Origin: Megascapheus bottae
Lineage: Eukaryota > Chordata > Mammalia > Rodentia > Geomyidae
Assembly (NCBI GenBank): GCA_024803745.1
Contig: JANJXV010000013.1
Location: 57,189,602-57,253,601, forward strand
Length of the DNA: 64,000 bases
Direction of reading: 5' to 3'
Program-made: the position numbers and the translations under genes
The notes under the pieces: generated by a model
The model's input: the letters and a program-made list of their open reading frames with translations, nothing else
What the model was told of the DNA's origin: nothing
Databases searched by the model: none
Shown here: piece after piece, positions 34,620 to 52,770 of the stretch
How positions within the stretch are numbered: the stretch's first letter is position 1
How the letters are laid out: every line of letters begins with the position of its first letter

Positions 34620-34810
34620 TCGTGCTGTCTGGTTCCCATCAGGTGCCACAGCAATGTAGCTGTGACATAATGAGGCAGGCTGGGGTCAGCGGGGTGACCT
34701 CTCGTGGCCCCAATGTTTGGAAATCCCCAAATCAAAATGACCCAACAGACAAGCTTGAGGCTAGATTTTCCAAGCGGCCCCTTCAATTACCAAGAGACAC
34801 AAATAGCGGC
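34620..34810. promoter_or_regulatory. Candidate conserved noncoding element
   Basis: Holds CATCAGGTGCC (E-box), TGACATAATGAGGC (AP-1/MAF-like), GGTGACCTC (nuclear-receptor half site) and GGAAATCCCC (NF-kB-like), together with AATCAAAATGA and CAATTACCAAG. The composition differs from the GC-rich flanks. Enhancer activity is inferred. Confidence 0.33.
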
Positions 34811-35267
34811 CCCCTCCACTTCCACTGCCTGAACCAGAGCGGGCAGGAGGCAGGAAGCTGGAGGCAGGAAGCTGGAGGCAAGCCTGGCCGGGGCCTGGAG
34901 ATCACCTCAGGCTCAGAGTCCTGAGTCTGACCATTGCCTCTCCTGGGGCCAACTGACCACACCACCCAGCTCCCACAAATGTGAGCTGGGTTCCCCCGAG
35001 TCTGCACACAGGAGAAAGGAATGAGTAACCGCACTATGGGGCCGGTGCGGGGCCCACAACTCCATGAGCAGAAGCTAGGGCCGTGGAAAAGCTCTGGGCC
35101 AAGCGGAGACGAGTGGGGGCAGGGAGAGCGGGAGTGAGAATGGATATAACTCATGGTGAGGGAGTGACAGGAGTGGGGCCCCCGCGGGGAGGGGGCTTGG
35201 AGTGGAATGTCCCCCAACCCCCAGCACAGAGCTTTGTGGTGAGCAGCCCTCCTCTGGCCGCCCCTCT

Positions 35268-35380
35268 CCAGGTGTTATTTGAGAAAAAAAAATGCTATTC
35301 AAACTACATGCTGAAAACTTCAGCCTGAAAATTTAATGTCAGAAAGTCTGTAATCTCTTTCCCAGAGATAAGACACGGCC
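35268..35380. promoter_or_regulatory. Candidate conserved noncoding element
   Basis: AT-rich island with GTTATTTGAG, GCTATTCAAACTACATG, AAATTTAATG and AGAGATAAGACA (GATA). There is no repeat family I recognise, which argues against a transposon relic. Confidence 0.3.
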
Positions 35381-38300
35381 CCTGGAGGGGTGGGGGTGAG
35401 GAACATGATCCCTCTAACACAGAAAGCAGACTCCGGACGGAGGCTGGGGCCCGCAGGCAGGGGGGGCGGGGGTCCTTCCCTTCCGCTGGCCCGCCAGGCT
35501 GAGGAGACTGCGGGCCGGGCCACCGGGCAGGGCCATCCTGGGAAGTGCCATGCTGGGGCAAGGCCAGCTTCCCGGAATGGCCTGTCCACCTTTCTCAGAG
35601 TAGGAGAATCTCCTTCTTTGGGCCGACTCTTGGTCCTGAGGAGGCTCGGATTTCCCTGGGCTCTCCGAGAGCTGGGGTTAGGAGCAGCTGAGCCGGGGGC
35701 CGGGCTGGGCGCTCACCGCAGGCAACCCCTCTGCCCAGTGTCCAGCAGCGCCACCCTGGGATGGGCCACCAGGCTGCCGAGGTGGCTCAAGATGGGGCAA
35801 CCCTGCACCCTGAGGCCTGGGTTTCAGGTTTGGTGCTAACGCGAGCCCTGTCGGGGAAGATGAACAAAGGTCCTCACACACCCCGTCCCCTGCTCCCTCC
35901 ACAATGACCAAACTTATTTAGGTGGTCCCCACCAGAAGCGACCTCCCCTCCCCCTCCAAACGCAGACACCCCCCCCCCCGCAGAAACCTGGGCCTGAGAC
36001 CTCCCTGCTGGGAAGGCAGGGGGGCTGGGGGGGCGGGCCGCCTGGGTGTGTTTTTTCACCAGATCTGCGTGTTCTGCAACCGCATTCCGGGGGTGGGGGG
36101 GGAGGGTTGGGAAGGCGCCATGTGGAGCCAACTGGCCTGGCTTGGGGGCAGCAGGCCCCACGCAGGGAGCCAAGTGGAGCCAGGCACTGTGCTCCTCTAC
36201 TGCCCCCTTCAGGCAGCCCGGAAGGGAGCCTTCCTAGCTCCTGGGTCTCTGTGGAGAGCGCCCAGCACGACCGGGGTCTCTGAGACCCAGGCACTGGAGA
36301 GGCAGGGGTCCCTTGCCTAACAGGGGGACGCAGACACACTAAAGGGATTGGGGCCACGTCCCCACTATTCTGGGAGCCCCCCAAAGTCCCGAGAGCCTGT
36401 CACCTCAGCCTCGGGAGCCTGGCCACACTTATCTAGGTCCCCCCCCCAACCGGTTCCCCAGAGGTCCCCCACTACATCCCAGCTTGGATAGGAAGCAGGA
36501 CAGGGGAGCTCACAGCCTGGCAAAGCTGGAGGAAGGCCAACCCTGAGCCTTGATCATGCCTCTTTCCTGCGTGCCCCCCTCCCCTGGAGGCATGAGACCC
36601 TGCTGTTCTGTTTTCTCACCCTTCCTGAGGTTGCTATAGCAGTGACACACATGGGGACACAGTGGTGACCAAGTGGTGCTGGGGCATGGCGCCAACCGCT
36701 GATCATCCATGCCCTTTTAGGACTCTTGCACCTGGCCCCAGACCCTGCTCGGCCCCACCAAGAATGTTCCATGACCCCATAGCCAAGCACATGGTCCAGT
36801 GTGCCAGGCTGCCCCGCCAGGCTGGCGCCTGCTCCCAATCCCCTTGCCCCCCACCTGTCCATCTGCCTGTCCTCGGGACCTCTGGGGCCAGCTTTCTGGC
36901 ATAGAGCGCTCCCTGCCTTTTCAATGTGTCTTTGCAACTTCTTAAGGGGCTCTTTGTGCCCTGAACCCCCGTCCTGCCCACACTGCACCCTCTACATCCT
37001 AGGACCCACCGAAGTCTTGGTCCCCTGTTTCCACACCACAGCCTGCAGAACAGACCGCCCCCCATACAGTGTGGAGGAGAGAGATCCCAGCCGGGTGGTA
37101 CCCGGCCTCCCTGGAGTAAGTGAGAGCTAGCCCAGACCCAGGACACTAGGTGCTAGCAACTGTCTCTGAATGAGCAGTGACTCCCTCTCAGCCTTTTTCC
37201 TGGGGGGTCTTGCCATGCCCCTGGCCTGGGGACTTGGGGGTCCCCACGCTGCCACATCCAGGGCAAATGAGAAGCCGTTCCGGCTGGCATGCTTGTGATG
37301 GATGCCAACAACTGCAGCCACGTCAATCAAGAGTCCCTTCTATTCTGGCCGAGGACAGGATTCCTGATATTTTCAGCTGAAGGACATTCCTGGCAGCCGA
37401 CAGGGCCCCCCGAGGCAGCTGTCGGCTCCCCTCTCCCCAGCACAAGTGGGCTTGTCCTCCCAGAGCCCCAGCAGAGCCCCAGGACACATAGTTTTCCTGT
37501 TATGTACAGGCTGAGGGGCCAAGGCGGATTTAGCTAGGGCGAGGCCTGGGCCTGGCGGCAGGGGCTGCTCCGGGCAGGAGGTGAGGACAGGAGAGATGGG
37601 ACGAGCAGCTGCTCCTCACCCCAGAGGCCCCTCTGAGAGTCCTAGGCCTGGGGTGTATTTTTAGGAAAGTCCTTAGCAAGCCCAGGCTGCTTTGTCCCAA
37701 GGGCACAGGGACAAGAGGAGGAGACCCACATACCAAATCACCCCACATCTCGGGGAGCCCTCCACAGGCTCCCCTCACATTGGAATCCAAGACAAACAGC
37801 CCAACCCGTTGGGGTTCTGATGTCTAAGCAGACCCTCCCTCCCTACCGTGTCCCCCTCCCCAGGCGTGGTTGGCCCTCCACAGAGTGTGTAGTAACCCTG
37901 CCCAGGCCCCCCAAGGCTGCTGGGGAGTGGAAGCCATGGTTCTGGAGCCTGGAGGCTGAGGCCGGGGCCTTCTGGGAAGGAGTCGGGGGACAGCAGGGTT
38001 TGTCTGTGTATGTGGGTGAAGACCTGAGGTCAGTGGACCTACTGAAGCTGGTGAGGGGTCAGCCTAGAACAGTACCATCCTCCACACACTCAGGACCCCC
38101 CCACAGTGCCCCTGGCCAGGACGATGCCCAGGAGGTAGGCTGAAGGGTGGAGGAGCCTTGTCCAAGGCTGTGGAAGTGCCAGGACCCCGATCTCTCTTTC
38201 TGGGAGAGGGGCACCCCTGGGGTCTGAGCAGACCCTGACCTCTCCAGCCTGCCAGCTGTCCCAGGAGCTGAGAAGATGTCCAGCTGGCACCCACTGGGCT

Positions 38301-38589
38301 CTGGGACTGGGCTGGTCCAGCACGCCACCTCCTGGCTGGGCTCTGGGCTGGCACCAAGGCAGGTTCCCTTTCCAGGCCAGCAGCAGCCGCTGCCACGGAT
38401 GGGCAGCTGGTCCACCAGGACTCGGCTTCCTGGTACCCATGTGTGGCCACATTCTGCCACACCGTGGCTGTGGGAGGAAGGGACAAGGACCAGCAGGGCA
38501 GGGACATGCTAGGCCTTGGTGAGTGCTAGGACTGCTAGGACAGGTGAGCTGGTCTAGAGAGGAGGATGGGGGCCCCGTGTCAGTAGTAA

Positions 38590-38590
<1 letters not shown>

Positions 38591-38644
<54 letters not shown>
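38591..38644. repeat. (CA)n microsatellite
   Basis: 54 bases of pure AC alternation. Confidence 0.98.
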
Positions 38645-38648
<4 letters not shown>

Positions 38649-39167
38649 CAGAGTCAGAAAGAGGCAGGTAGCCTAGGGCCCGTGTTTTCAGAGGCAGCAC
38701 CTCCAACAAGAAATGAAGACTCGCAGCCCTCTTAGCCCTGGTTGTACCCCTCGGCCACACCTTCCTTCTAGAACCTTCCCAGTCTGCTCAAATGGGTGCC
38801 TGAAAGTAGAGCGAAGTACAAAGTTTAGGTTACCACTGCTGTCTGCCAGTCACTAGGGGTGGGGGTGTGAAAGTGTCACAGGTCCCCTCTCCACTGCCTG
38901 TAGACAGCTCCGGGACCCCTGTAAGCCCTCACACAGACCCGGAAATCGCTGTACTCCCTGTCCTCTCCCGGGCTGTACTCTCTGGAGCTGCAGGCCTGGA
39001 TGGCGGGAATCCCAGAGACCTAGGAGACGTGAGCTCTCTCAGGGCCCTGGGTGATTTGTGGCCTCGGGGAGCGGTTGGAGGGGGGAGCCCTCTTACCCTG
39101 AGGAAAGCAAAGGCCATTTGAACAGCAGGCTCTCAGTGGTGCCGTGGCCTGGGCAGCTCTGGCCAGC

Positions 39168-39275
39168 CTGCATAATGAGCGCGTGTTTCAAGGGCCCTTT
39201 GATCTGGGCCGTTAATGACCACCTCCTGCTGAGGGCCTCTCCTGTGCCTGCAGCCCAAGGCAGACTTATTACCCA
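39168..39275. promoter_or_regulatory. Candidate element with TCF/LEF site
   Basis: Contains CCTTTGATC (39196-39204), an exact TCF/LEF consensus, next to GTTAATGACC and GCATAATGAG homeodomain words and CCACCTCCTG. Regulation by Wnt signalling would be a guess. Confidence 0.32.
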
Positions 39276-39954
39276 GACCCCGTGGGCCCTAAGGAGCTGG
39301 CCAGGCCAGGCCTTCGCCGGGGTCACCTGGGTACCCGGGGCTTGATAGCCTGTCCCCTGACCCTTGGGCTAGGGACATCAGAGCAACACAGATGTGACCC
39401 AGGTCGGTGGGTCTCGGGTAGTGACCTCTTCACACAAACAGCCCACCCACACGGCCAGAACGCTCCCCAGGCTCATGGGCAGGGTGCACCTCTTCTGGCC
39501 AGCCTGGCTTGGGGGCCCCGTGTCCTCTCCCAGGGTCTGGGAGGGTGACCACTAAGGTTGCAAACTCTGGGAACCAGATGCCAGATTCGTTTTCTTCCCA
39601 GAGCCCCCTGTAAGCGAGCTGTGCCTTCTACTACCTCCGAGGGGAAGCCAGATGCCCAGGTCTACCTCTCTCGGTCCTGTGGTCCTGTCTCCTGGACCAC
39701 GGCGGCCATTCACAAAGCAGTGCCACAACCTGGGCTAGGCCTGGTGGGGAGCTGTGGGGTCAGCTGTCCCCTGGAGGAGGACAATGTTGGGTGGGGGCCC
39801 GTGCTGGGGCTCTGGAGGCCAGCTCTCGGGGTTGGCCTCGCCCCAACCCTGTCCTTCCATCATTCACAAGCACACATACACACTCCAGGCAGTGAAGGGG
39901 CCTCTGCACGCCGGCCCGACCCTCCCCCGTCTGGCAGCAGGCAATGGGGTTTTA

Positions 39955-40025
39955 TGAGTGCTACAAATCAGATATCACACAGTTTGGGGCTGACATGGTT
40001 TTTATAAGAATTATTTAAGGCCCTG
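39955..40025. promoter_or_regulatory. Candidate AT-rich element
   Basis: CAAATCAGATATCACACAG followed by TTTTTATAAGAATTATTTAA (MEF2/homeobox-like). A compact AT island, unlike its neighbours. Confidence 0.28.
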
Positions 40026-41585
40026 GCCGCTGGTAAAGTCCCAGGGAGAATGGGGGTCGGGCTCATCCAGCTGTCGGGCTGCGGAATTCCAGACACTTGG
40101 TAAAGTGCAGGTAGCCAGGGCGGAGAACACCTTGTCCTGCTTAGCAGCATGCTTCACCCCAGCCTGTCCCTGGCCCTGGAATTGCTGGGAGTGTCCACCC
40201 CGCATGGGGGGAGGGGGAGCAGGGCTTGCCTGCCTGTGCGCAGAAGCTCAGGGCTCCTGAAGCAGAGGCCAGAGATAGATAGATGATAGATAGACTTTGT
40301 CCCACTGGTGTCAGCCAATCCTGAAGCATCTCCCAGGGGCATGCTCTTTGTTCGGGTCAGGGAGGCCCGATGGTCTTTCAAGATTGGCCTTATGGGGTCA
40401 ATGGGCAGACACCCCCAGGCCTGGGCCCTGATGGGGCCCGCATAGCACCGCATCATATGATACCTGTGACTGATCAGCTGAATTGGCCAAGAGCAGCCCT
40501 GCCAGGGTCACACGGTCCGGATGACGGTGAGGTAGACAGCCCCGGGTCCTCAATACCGACCCCAGGGCTGTGTGTGCAAAGAGCATCAGGCAGAGGTGAA
40601 CGCTGGCCAGTCAACCACGCCTCTGCCACAGCTGCCATGCCAGTCCAGCCATGCTGAACGTGCATCTCTCCCTCCAGACCAGCACCGAAATCCACGGCCC
40701 CCAGGCCCAGGCCCAGCGCCTGCCCTGTGGGCCCTTGGCCAGAACACACAGCCACAGGCTCAGGAGCGCAGGGCCTCTGGGCTGCGGGTCCCATCCCCAC
40801 TTGTAGAGAGAAATTACCCAGTGCCTGGACCTTGACTAAAACGGGGGGGGGGGAGCGGGGGTGGCCCCAGGCAGGGCTTCACCCCAGAAGTGGTCTCTGG
40901 GAAGCCCAGGGCAAAGCTGAGCTCAGAGGCCCTGGTCCTAATTGGTGCCCACACCCTGGCAGGAAGAGCACCCACACAGGGGTGGGGGATGTTGGAATCA
41001 GTGCCAGCCTCCCATTCTGAGCTTTGCAAAGAGGTAAGGAGGGCCCCGTAGCAGCCTGTGCTCCGAGGACCTGGTTCTTCCAGTGTGGCTTTGGGAGCCT
41101 GCAGACAACCCCACCAAAATGGCAGGCAGATGCAGCTTGGGGACGCTCTGTCTTGTGTCTCAGTGAGGAAGGGTGGCACAGCCTCTCAGCCCCCGGGGCA
41201 GGCGTGGTCTCCATGCAAGCATGACAGATCAGATGATCTAGTCCAGAATGAGACCCCCGGGCCTCAGCCCACCGCGAACCAGGGCCTGCCCTGCAATGTG
41301 GTCAGCCAAGCCAGATCAGCAAGGAGAGCGGGTGGCCGGAGCGGCCTGAAACCGGGAGGGCAGAGCCTGTGCCCTTCCCTGGACACCAGGAACGTCAGGG
41401 CTCGAGCCTCCACAGAGACTAGGGCCAATCAAAGCCAGATGTGGCAGCAACAGGAAAAAAGAAAAGAAAACCCTGATTATTCTGACTAGGAAAAACCCTA
41501 TTTACAAAGAAATAATGAAGTGGGGGGGGTGACTGGGGGATTTCAGGCAGGGCAGTAGATCATAAAGGCAGGTGTCAAGCAGGCA

Positions 41586-41587
<2 letters not shown>

Positions 41588-41637
<50 letters not shown>
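41588..41637. repeat. (CA)n microsatellite
   Basis: About 50 bases of AC alternation. Confidence 0.98.
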
Positions 41638-41640
<3 letters not shown>

Positions 41641-42884
41641 GAGGAAGCCTGTTCTTTGCTGGCTAGCTCCAAGGCCAGGGGCTTGCAGCAACCCCATGAT
41701 GTGCCCCTGGCCTTGGCCTTGTGGGGTGCAGCTCCTTCTGGACTGAGCTGGTGGAAACCTTGAGCCCGGCCCCGGAGAGGCCTCATCTCTGTCTTCTTGG
41801 GACGAGGGGCGGGGGGACAGGAGGAAGGCCAGGGGTTGCAATTGATCTGGTCTGTGCCCAGCAAAGAAAGGTAGCACAAATGGGGGGTAGGGGGTGGCAC
41901 GTCCTGAAGACAGGCAAGGGGCTTGCACAGTCACAGGAGGAAATCTTTGTCCTGAAGGAACCAACCATTGCAGAGAGGGGCTAGGAGCCCCCGCTCCCCA
42001 CCGCACTCTGTGGCTGGGGTGGGCCCTGGCCTGTGCCACCTCTTAGAGGAAGTGTGTGGAACTTGGGGATGGGTGAGGAGGTGGCACCCCCCCAGGTGGG
42101 AAGTGGAGGTACACTGGCTTGGGAGAGGGGATCTGGAGAAGGGATCTTGCAGACAGACTGGGTGAGCCACTACCCCAGGGCCAGCCACATGTCCAGCAAG
42201 GACCCAGAGCCGTCTGTCATCCTAGCAGTGAAAACCACCTCACCAGGGTCCCCACAGCAGCGTGGCCCTCAGGCCAGGTAGATGGAGTAACCCATCCGGG
42301 GATTCCGTCCTGACGAGGGAGGCACGCCAGCAGAGGGAGATGAGGGTGGGCTCTCACCGGAGGAGCCCAGAGCCCTCACACTCACAGACAAGACACGGGG
42401 AGGAGGGGGAGCCCTCAGTGTGCCGTGAGGAACGTGGCGCTGTTTGGGGTACAGAACCAGTCAAAAAGTCGCTCCGTGGTAGAGGCACAAATTCCAGTGC
42501 ACACTGGGCTTGGGCCGTACATTGAAGTGGGTGGATGGCACCTCTCACTAAAACTGTTTAAAGGTCTTAGGACACTCTCTCCTGCCCAGGGTGACAGGAG
42601 AAAGGGGACCATCTTGGCACAGTGTGGGGGAGGGGGGCTGCCATGTTTGCATGCCTGTTCCTCATCTTCTTCACATACACATCTCACATGCCCAGACCCC
42701 AGGCCAGAGGAAACTGTCCATGCTCTGTCCACCCAACTGACAAGTTGAACACAACCCCCCTGGAGTCATCTGCGCATGTGCACCCACGCAAAGCACAGTT
42801 GAGGGGACAGGAAAGCCAGCACGGGCGTGAACTCCGTGCCCTGACAGGCTCTGATGGCTCTCCTTCTTCTGTGTGCTCGCTCCC

Positions 42885-42985
42885 TCTCTCTCTGTTACCC
42901 CCTCCCTTCCTCCCTTCCTCCCTTTCCTTCTCTTCCTTTCCTGTTCTCTCTCCCTTTCTCTTTCTCCCTTCCCTTCTTTCTTCAG
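42885..42985. repeat. CT-rich polypyrimidine tract
   Basis: Mixed CTCC, TTCC and TCTC words, leading into the reversed SINE that follows. On the other strand it is a GGAA/GAGA purine run. Confidence 0.9.
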
Positions 42986-42994
42986 TCCTGAGAC

Positions 42995-43110
42995 AAACTC
43001 CTCTGAGCTCTTGTGCTCAGGGCTAACACTCGACCACTTGGCCACAGCTCCACTTTGGGCTTTTGGGGTGTGAATCGGTGGTAAGTCTCATGGACTGGAT
43101 TTTGCTGACG
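42995..43110 (-). mobile_element. Partial SINE, reversed
   Basis: Reads GAGCTCTTGTGCTCAGGGCT, then CACTCGACCACTTGGCCACA, then GGTAAGTCTCATGGACT: the reverse complement of the 3' module of the 21418 SINE. Confidence 0.7.
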
Positions 43111-44929
43111 GAGCTGGCTCTGCATTAAGACCTGGAGGAGACCAGGTCTGGTCTCTGGTTAGAGGTCTGCCACAGTGTGGAAGTCTGGAAGACATCTGGA
43201 CATGCTTGTGCCCCCTCTTACGTGAGGACAAGCTTGGGGTGACCTGGCTTCATGCTGTAGAAGCTGTGTTGGCAGGGAGGAGCAAGAACTCTTTCTGGTT
43301 CCCTGCAATCTCTCACTTAACTGGTGCCATTTTGAGAGGGGCCCATAGAGCCCCACCCAGGGTTTCTGGTGTAGAGGCAGCACTGGGACCCTGAAGGAGG
43401 AAGATCGGACCCCATAGGGAGGGCTGCATCCTTGCAGTAAGCCACGGGCCTGTACCTGCAGTTTTGGGGAGGCCTCATGCACCCCTGGGCTACTGACCCA
43501 GGCCTGCTGTAACCCTAACTCGTGAGCACAGGCTGAGGAGCGGGGGCCTTGCCCTGGGCAGTGTGGAGGGGCCTGGTTCTCAGAGTCCCTCTTCTAAACG
43601 GATACCCCATGGCAGCCTCAAGCCCACACGTTCAAGGGGGCCCTGCTTTTGCCCCCAGGGACCCCTCTTCCTGTCGCAGCAGGGAGCAGAGGCCCAGCCC
43701 ATGTGGAGGCTGTCTCTGTCTCTCCTGGGTCAGGGCCACTCTGGTCCCTGGCCGCCTGAGGAGGTCCCGGCAAAGGTAGATAGCTAAGTGGACGTGGCTC
43801 TCGTCAGCCGGCAGATCTTTATCTGCAGGACGGAGGGCTGTTTAGGTTGGACAGGCGCCTGTCCAGGCATGTGGGGAATGAGGAGAGATGAGGAAAGGCC
43901 CCCACCCCTACAATGCTTCTGGCTCCACATCGGGGCTAAAGGTTGGACCTCCCCCCTCCCAGCTGGACAACGGAATGGGAAACTGAGTCGTGGGGTCCTT
44001 GTATTGGAGGAAGTGCGCCTGCAAGGTGTTGGTCCTCTGACTCACTGGCCTCAACAGGGGGCAGGTTCTGGGGTGCTAGGGGTGTCCAGCTGGCCTCGCG
44101 CAGGGCTCGGGGCATACCCCAGGCCTAGTGCCTGCCTCCCAGGACAACGTCCCCCCAGTGTCCTGCAGAACCCCCTCCTGTCCCGGTCAGCAGGACCTAT
44201 GCTTACTTCACAACCCCGCTCCACCCTGTCGGGGCCTGAGGGCTCCCAGGCCCAGCAGAGTGCTGGTATTTGGGGACCCCCGTCAAGTGACTGGGGCAGG
44301 GGGCTGAGAGGTACAAACCCCCTCACCCTTCATGGGACCCAGCACCCCTTTCTAAGCCACGCAGCCTGCCACAGAAGTCCCTTCCTCCCCTCCTGGAAGC
44401 ACAGGGCTCCCCCAGCCAGGGGGAGGCTGTGAATGCAGGGGGACACAAAGGCCTCTTGGGGTTCTGACCTTAGCCAGCCAGTTTCTGGGTCCAGTGGGCC
44501 GCGCACAGAGCATGGGGAACACAGGAGCCCCGAGGCCCAGGCCAGGCGCCCCTTCCCTGGCTCTGCCCTCGCCTGCAGCCAAAGCACCCCGGCCCCACAG
44601 GCCATCTCCCCCACAAGCCATCCTCATGGGTGGGTGACTCAGCTTTAAGCCAGTGGCCCCCGCGGCCCCCGCCACTCACTGCCCACTCTGGGAGCCCTAT
44701 GGGCCAGGTCAGGGGTCTCAGAAGCTGTGGACTCTGCCCCCTCCTCAAAGGCTGGAGGGGCAAGGGTGGGAGGGGGTGGGGAGGCCGTGGGGTGGGAGGG
44801 GGCGGCCGCTGCCAGGCCTTGATGAAGGGCTCTGCCTAGTGCCCCCCGGGGGCCTCTCGCAGTGCCCGGGTTGACGACGGAGGCCTCCCCTGTCTGAGTG
44901 GGGTCCTCGGGGCACCACGGGGCGCCTGG

Positions 44930-45010
44930 GCCCCATGAATTATTTCTCTAAGGAAAATAGAGTTGACTCCATTTCTCCTGCCCCGCTTCCTGACCTCTAT
45001 CCCCTAAATC
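44930..45010. promoter_or_regulatory. Candidate AT-rich noncoding element
   Basis: ATGAATTATTTCTCTAAGG and AAAATAGAGTTGACTCC in a GC-rich region; no repeat family recognised. Low-confidence enhancer candidate. Confidence 0.25.
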
Positions 45011-45884
45011 AACAGTGAAGGGTGCAGCTTGCCCGGGCCGTCCCCAGGCAGAGGCCCCTGAGGGGTTCTCGGAGGGGGTGGGGCTCTGTGCCCCGGCATC
45101 TATCTTGAGGCCCCCCAGTCAGGGAAGGGACAGTGGGACTGGCCGGAAGAACTGGGTTCTGGCCCAGACAGGACGGAGCTTGGGCAGCTCTGGGGGCCAC
45201 CAGAGGCTGCGTCGCCATGTGGGTGTGGAGCTGGACTCCCCAGAGCCCCCCAACAGCAAGCACCCAGCAGCAAGCCTTCACTACTAGACCCTCACACAGC
45301 CACTGGCTCACAGTTGTACTGACACACACACAGGTTCACAGACACACACCCAGATCTACACTCACAGGCACACCAGCATACACCAAGACACATGGACTCA
45401 GACACATGGCAAGCACATTCAGCTGTAGATAGTCTTAGATACACTGACGCCCCCAACACATGGACACACGTGGGTGTGCAGCCTTGCCTTGCTGACCGAG
45501 CTCACGCCACACGTGGCTTTGCTCCTTTCGGACATTCAAGGAGGGACATCTTTCTTCATCCCCTTCGCTCCCAGACCTGGCTCCGTCCCTGGCACACTGC
45601 TGAGGCGTGTGGCGAGGCGGCCATCTCTGCTCTGCTCTATTCTTTGCAGTGCCTGTGTGTCACAGCAATCCCTGTCCGTGGAGAACTGGGCCTGGCCTCC
45701 ACCTTGCGGCCTCCCACCTCCCACCAGAGCCTTAAGCACCCTTCCCAAGGGCCCCCCCAAGCCTGCCAGGCAGAATGGGCAGGGAGCGCTCAGGCTCACA
45801 GGCCCCACGCCGCCCGGGAGCTCACACACAGGGGTGGGAACAAGGAAGGGGATGGCTGCAAACTAAGGTCAACAGGGTGGTGAG

Positions 45885-45985
45885 AGGGGCAAATGTTCAG
45901 TGGGAGTGCATCTGCCTAGCAAAGCAAGGCCCCAAGTTCAAACCCCTGGAACATAAGCATACTCCCCAAAAAACTGGAGCCAGGG
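45885..45985 (+). mobile_element. ID-like tRNA-derived SINE
   Basis: CAGTGGGAGTGCATCTGCCT (A-box region), then AGCAAAGCAAGGCCCCAAG and GTTCAAACCCC (B box), matching rodent ID elements and followed by a short A-rich tail. Confidence 0.75.
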
Positions 45986-46609
45986 GCCTCTGGGAGCTAC
46001 TCAGGATGCCCAGACCCTCACGAAAGCCAAGGCCCTGGAATCCCAGGCTCGGGCAGACCCCGGTCTCCCTGACACAGGGCCATCACATGTCAGGACAGGG
46101 CCTGGGGGCCAGATGGGAGGGAAAGATCTGGAAATCCTCCAGTGTTGCTGGACTGAAGATGTGATGAAAGACAGAGCCAGAACCAGGTTCCATTCCAGCT
46201 CAGGGGTCATTCTCGTGGCCTTTAGGAATGAGGTTACAGGCCAGGCTGCAATGAATCAGCTCGCAGAGGGCAATGTGCAACCCTGGCCTACTTCTGCGCT
46301 GGGACCGGAACCTGGCCCGGACCAGGGTCTGTGGCCAGGTGGGCAAGGCCCCCGTGCAGCGCTGTGCCCTGCCCTGCCCAGAAGATAGAAGGCATTAGCA
46401 GAGGCGCATAGGCTCAGGGGTCCCCCCCCTCCCCGTGCTTTCTGCCTGATGCTGATGTCATACCAGTTTTGGGGTACTGTCTGTGCCACCTGGTGTCTGC
46501 AGCCCTGCTTGCTTGTCCCCCAGCCTCTCCTCCCTCCTGCCACTGTGCCACAGCAGGGCCAGGACAGAAGGAAACAAAGCATCCAGTCCTTTGGTCACAC
46601 GGCAGAACT

Positions 46610-46615
46610 TTTATT
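46610..46615 (-). terminator. MRPL23 polyadenylation signal
   Basis: AATAAA on the - strand, 26 bases after the MRPL23 stop codon, so the 3' UTR is only about 50 bases. Confidence 0.85.
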
Positions 46616-46641
46616 TGAGCCCTGCACTCATCCCCGTGGGG

Positions 46642-52501
<5,860 letters not shown>

Positions 52502-52606
52502 GGCCGCCGAACCTCCGCCCGCGGGAAGGAGCGGCGCCCGCCCCGCCCCGCCCCGGGCCCGCGCTGGCACAGCGCCCCCTCGCTTCCGGAGGCCGCGCCG
52601 CAGCTC

Positions 52607-52770
52607 CGGGACGCCGGGACACCGGGACACCGGGACACCGGGCCAACGGACCTCCGGGCCACGGGGCCACCGGGTCACCGGGCCACCGGGCCACCGGGCC
52701 AGCGGACCCCGGGCCTCCGGGCCACGGGGCCACCGGGTCACCGGGCCTCCGGGCCTCCGGGCCACCGCCC
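52607..52770. repeat. CCGGGACAC/CCGGGCCAC minisatellite upstream of MRPL23
   Basis: Units of 9-10 bases (CCGGGACACC, CCGGGCCACC, CGGGCCTC) repeated about 17 times directly upstream of the MRPL23 promoter. A very CpG-rich, likely polymorphic tract. Confidence 0.9.

Larger units (their letters stand above)
34446..46588. other. Intergenic stretch between H19 and MRPL23, part 3
   Basis: No gene recognised up to the MRPL23 3' end. It holds several AT-rich islands listed separately, two CA microsatellites, a CT-rich tract, one reversed SINE and one ID-like SINE. A short GATAGATAGATG run lies at 40274-40294. Confidence 0.55.
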
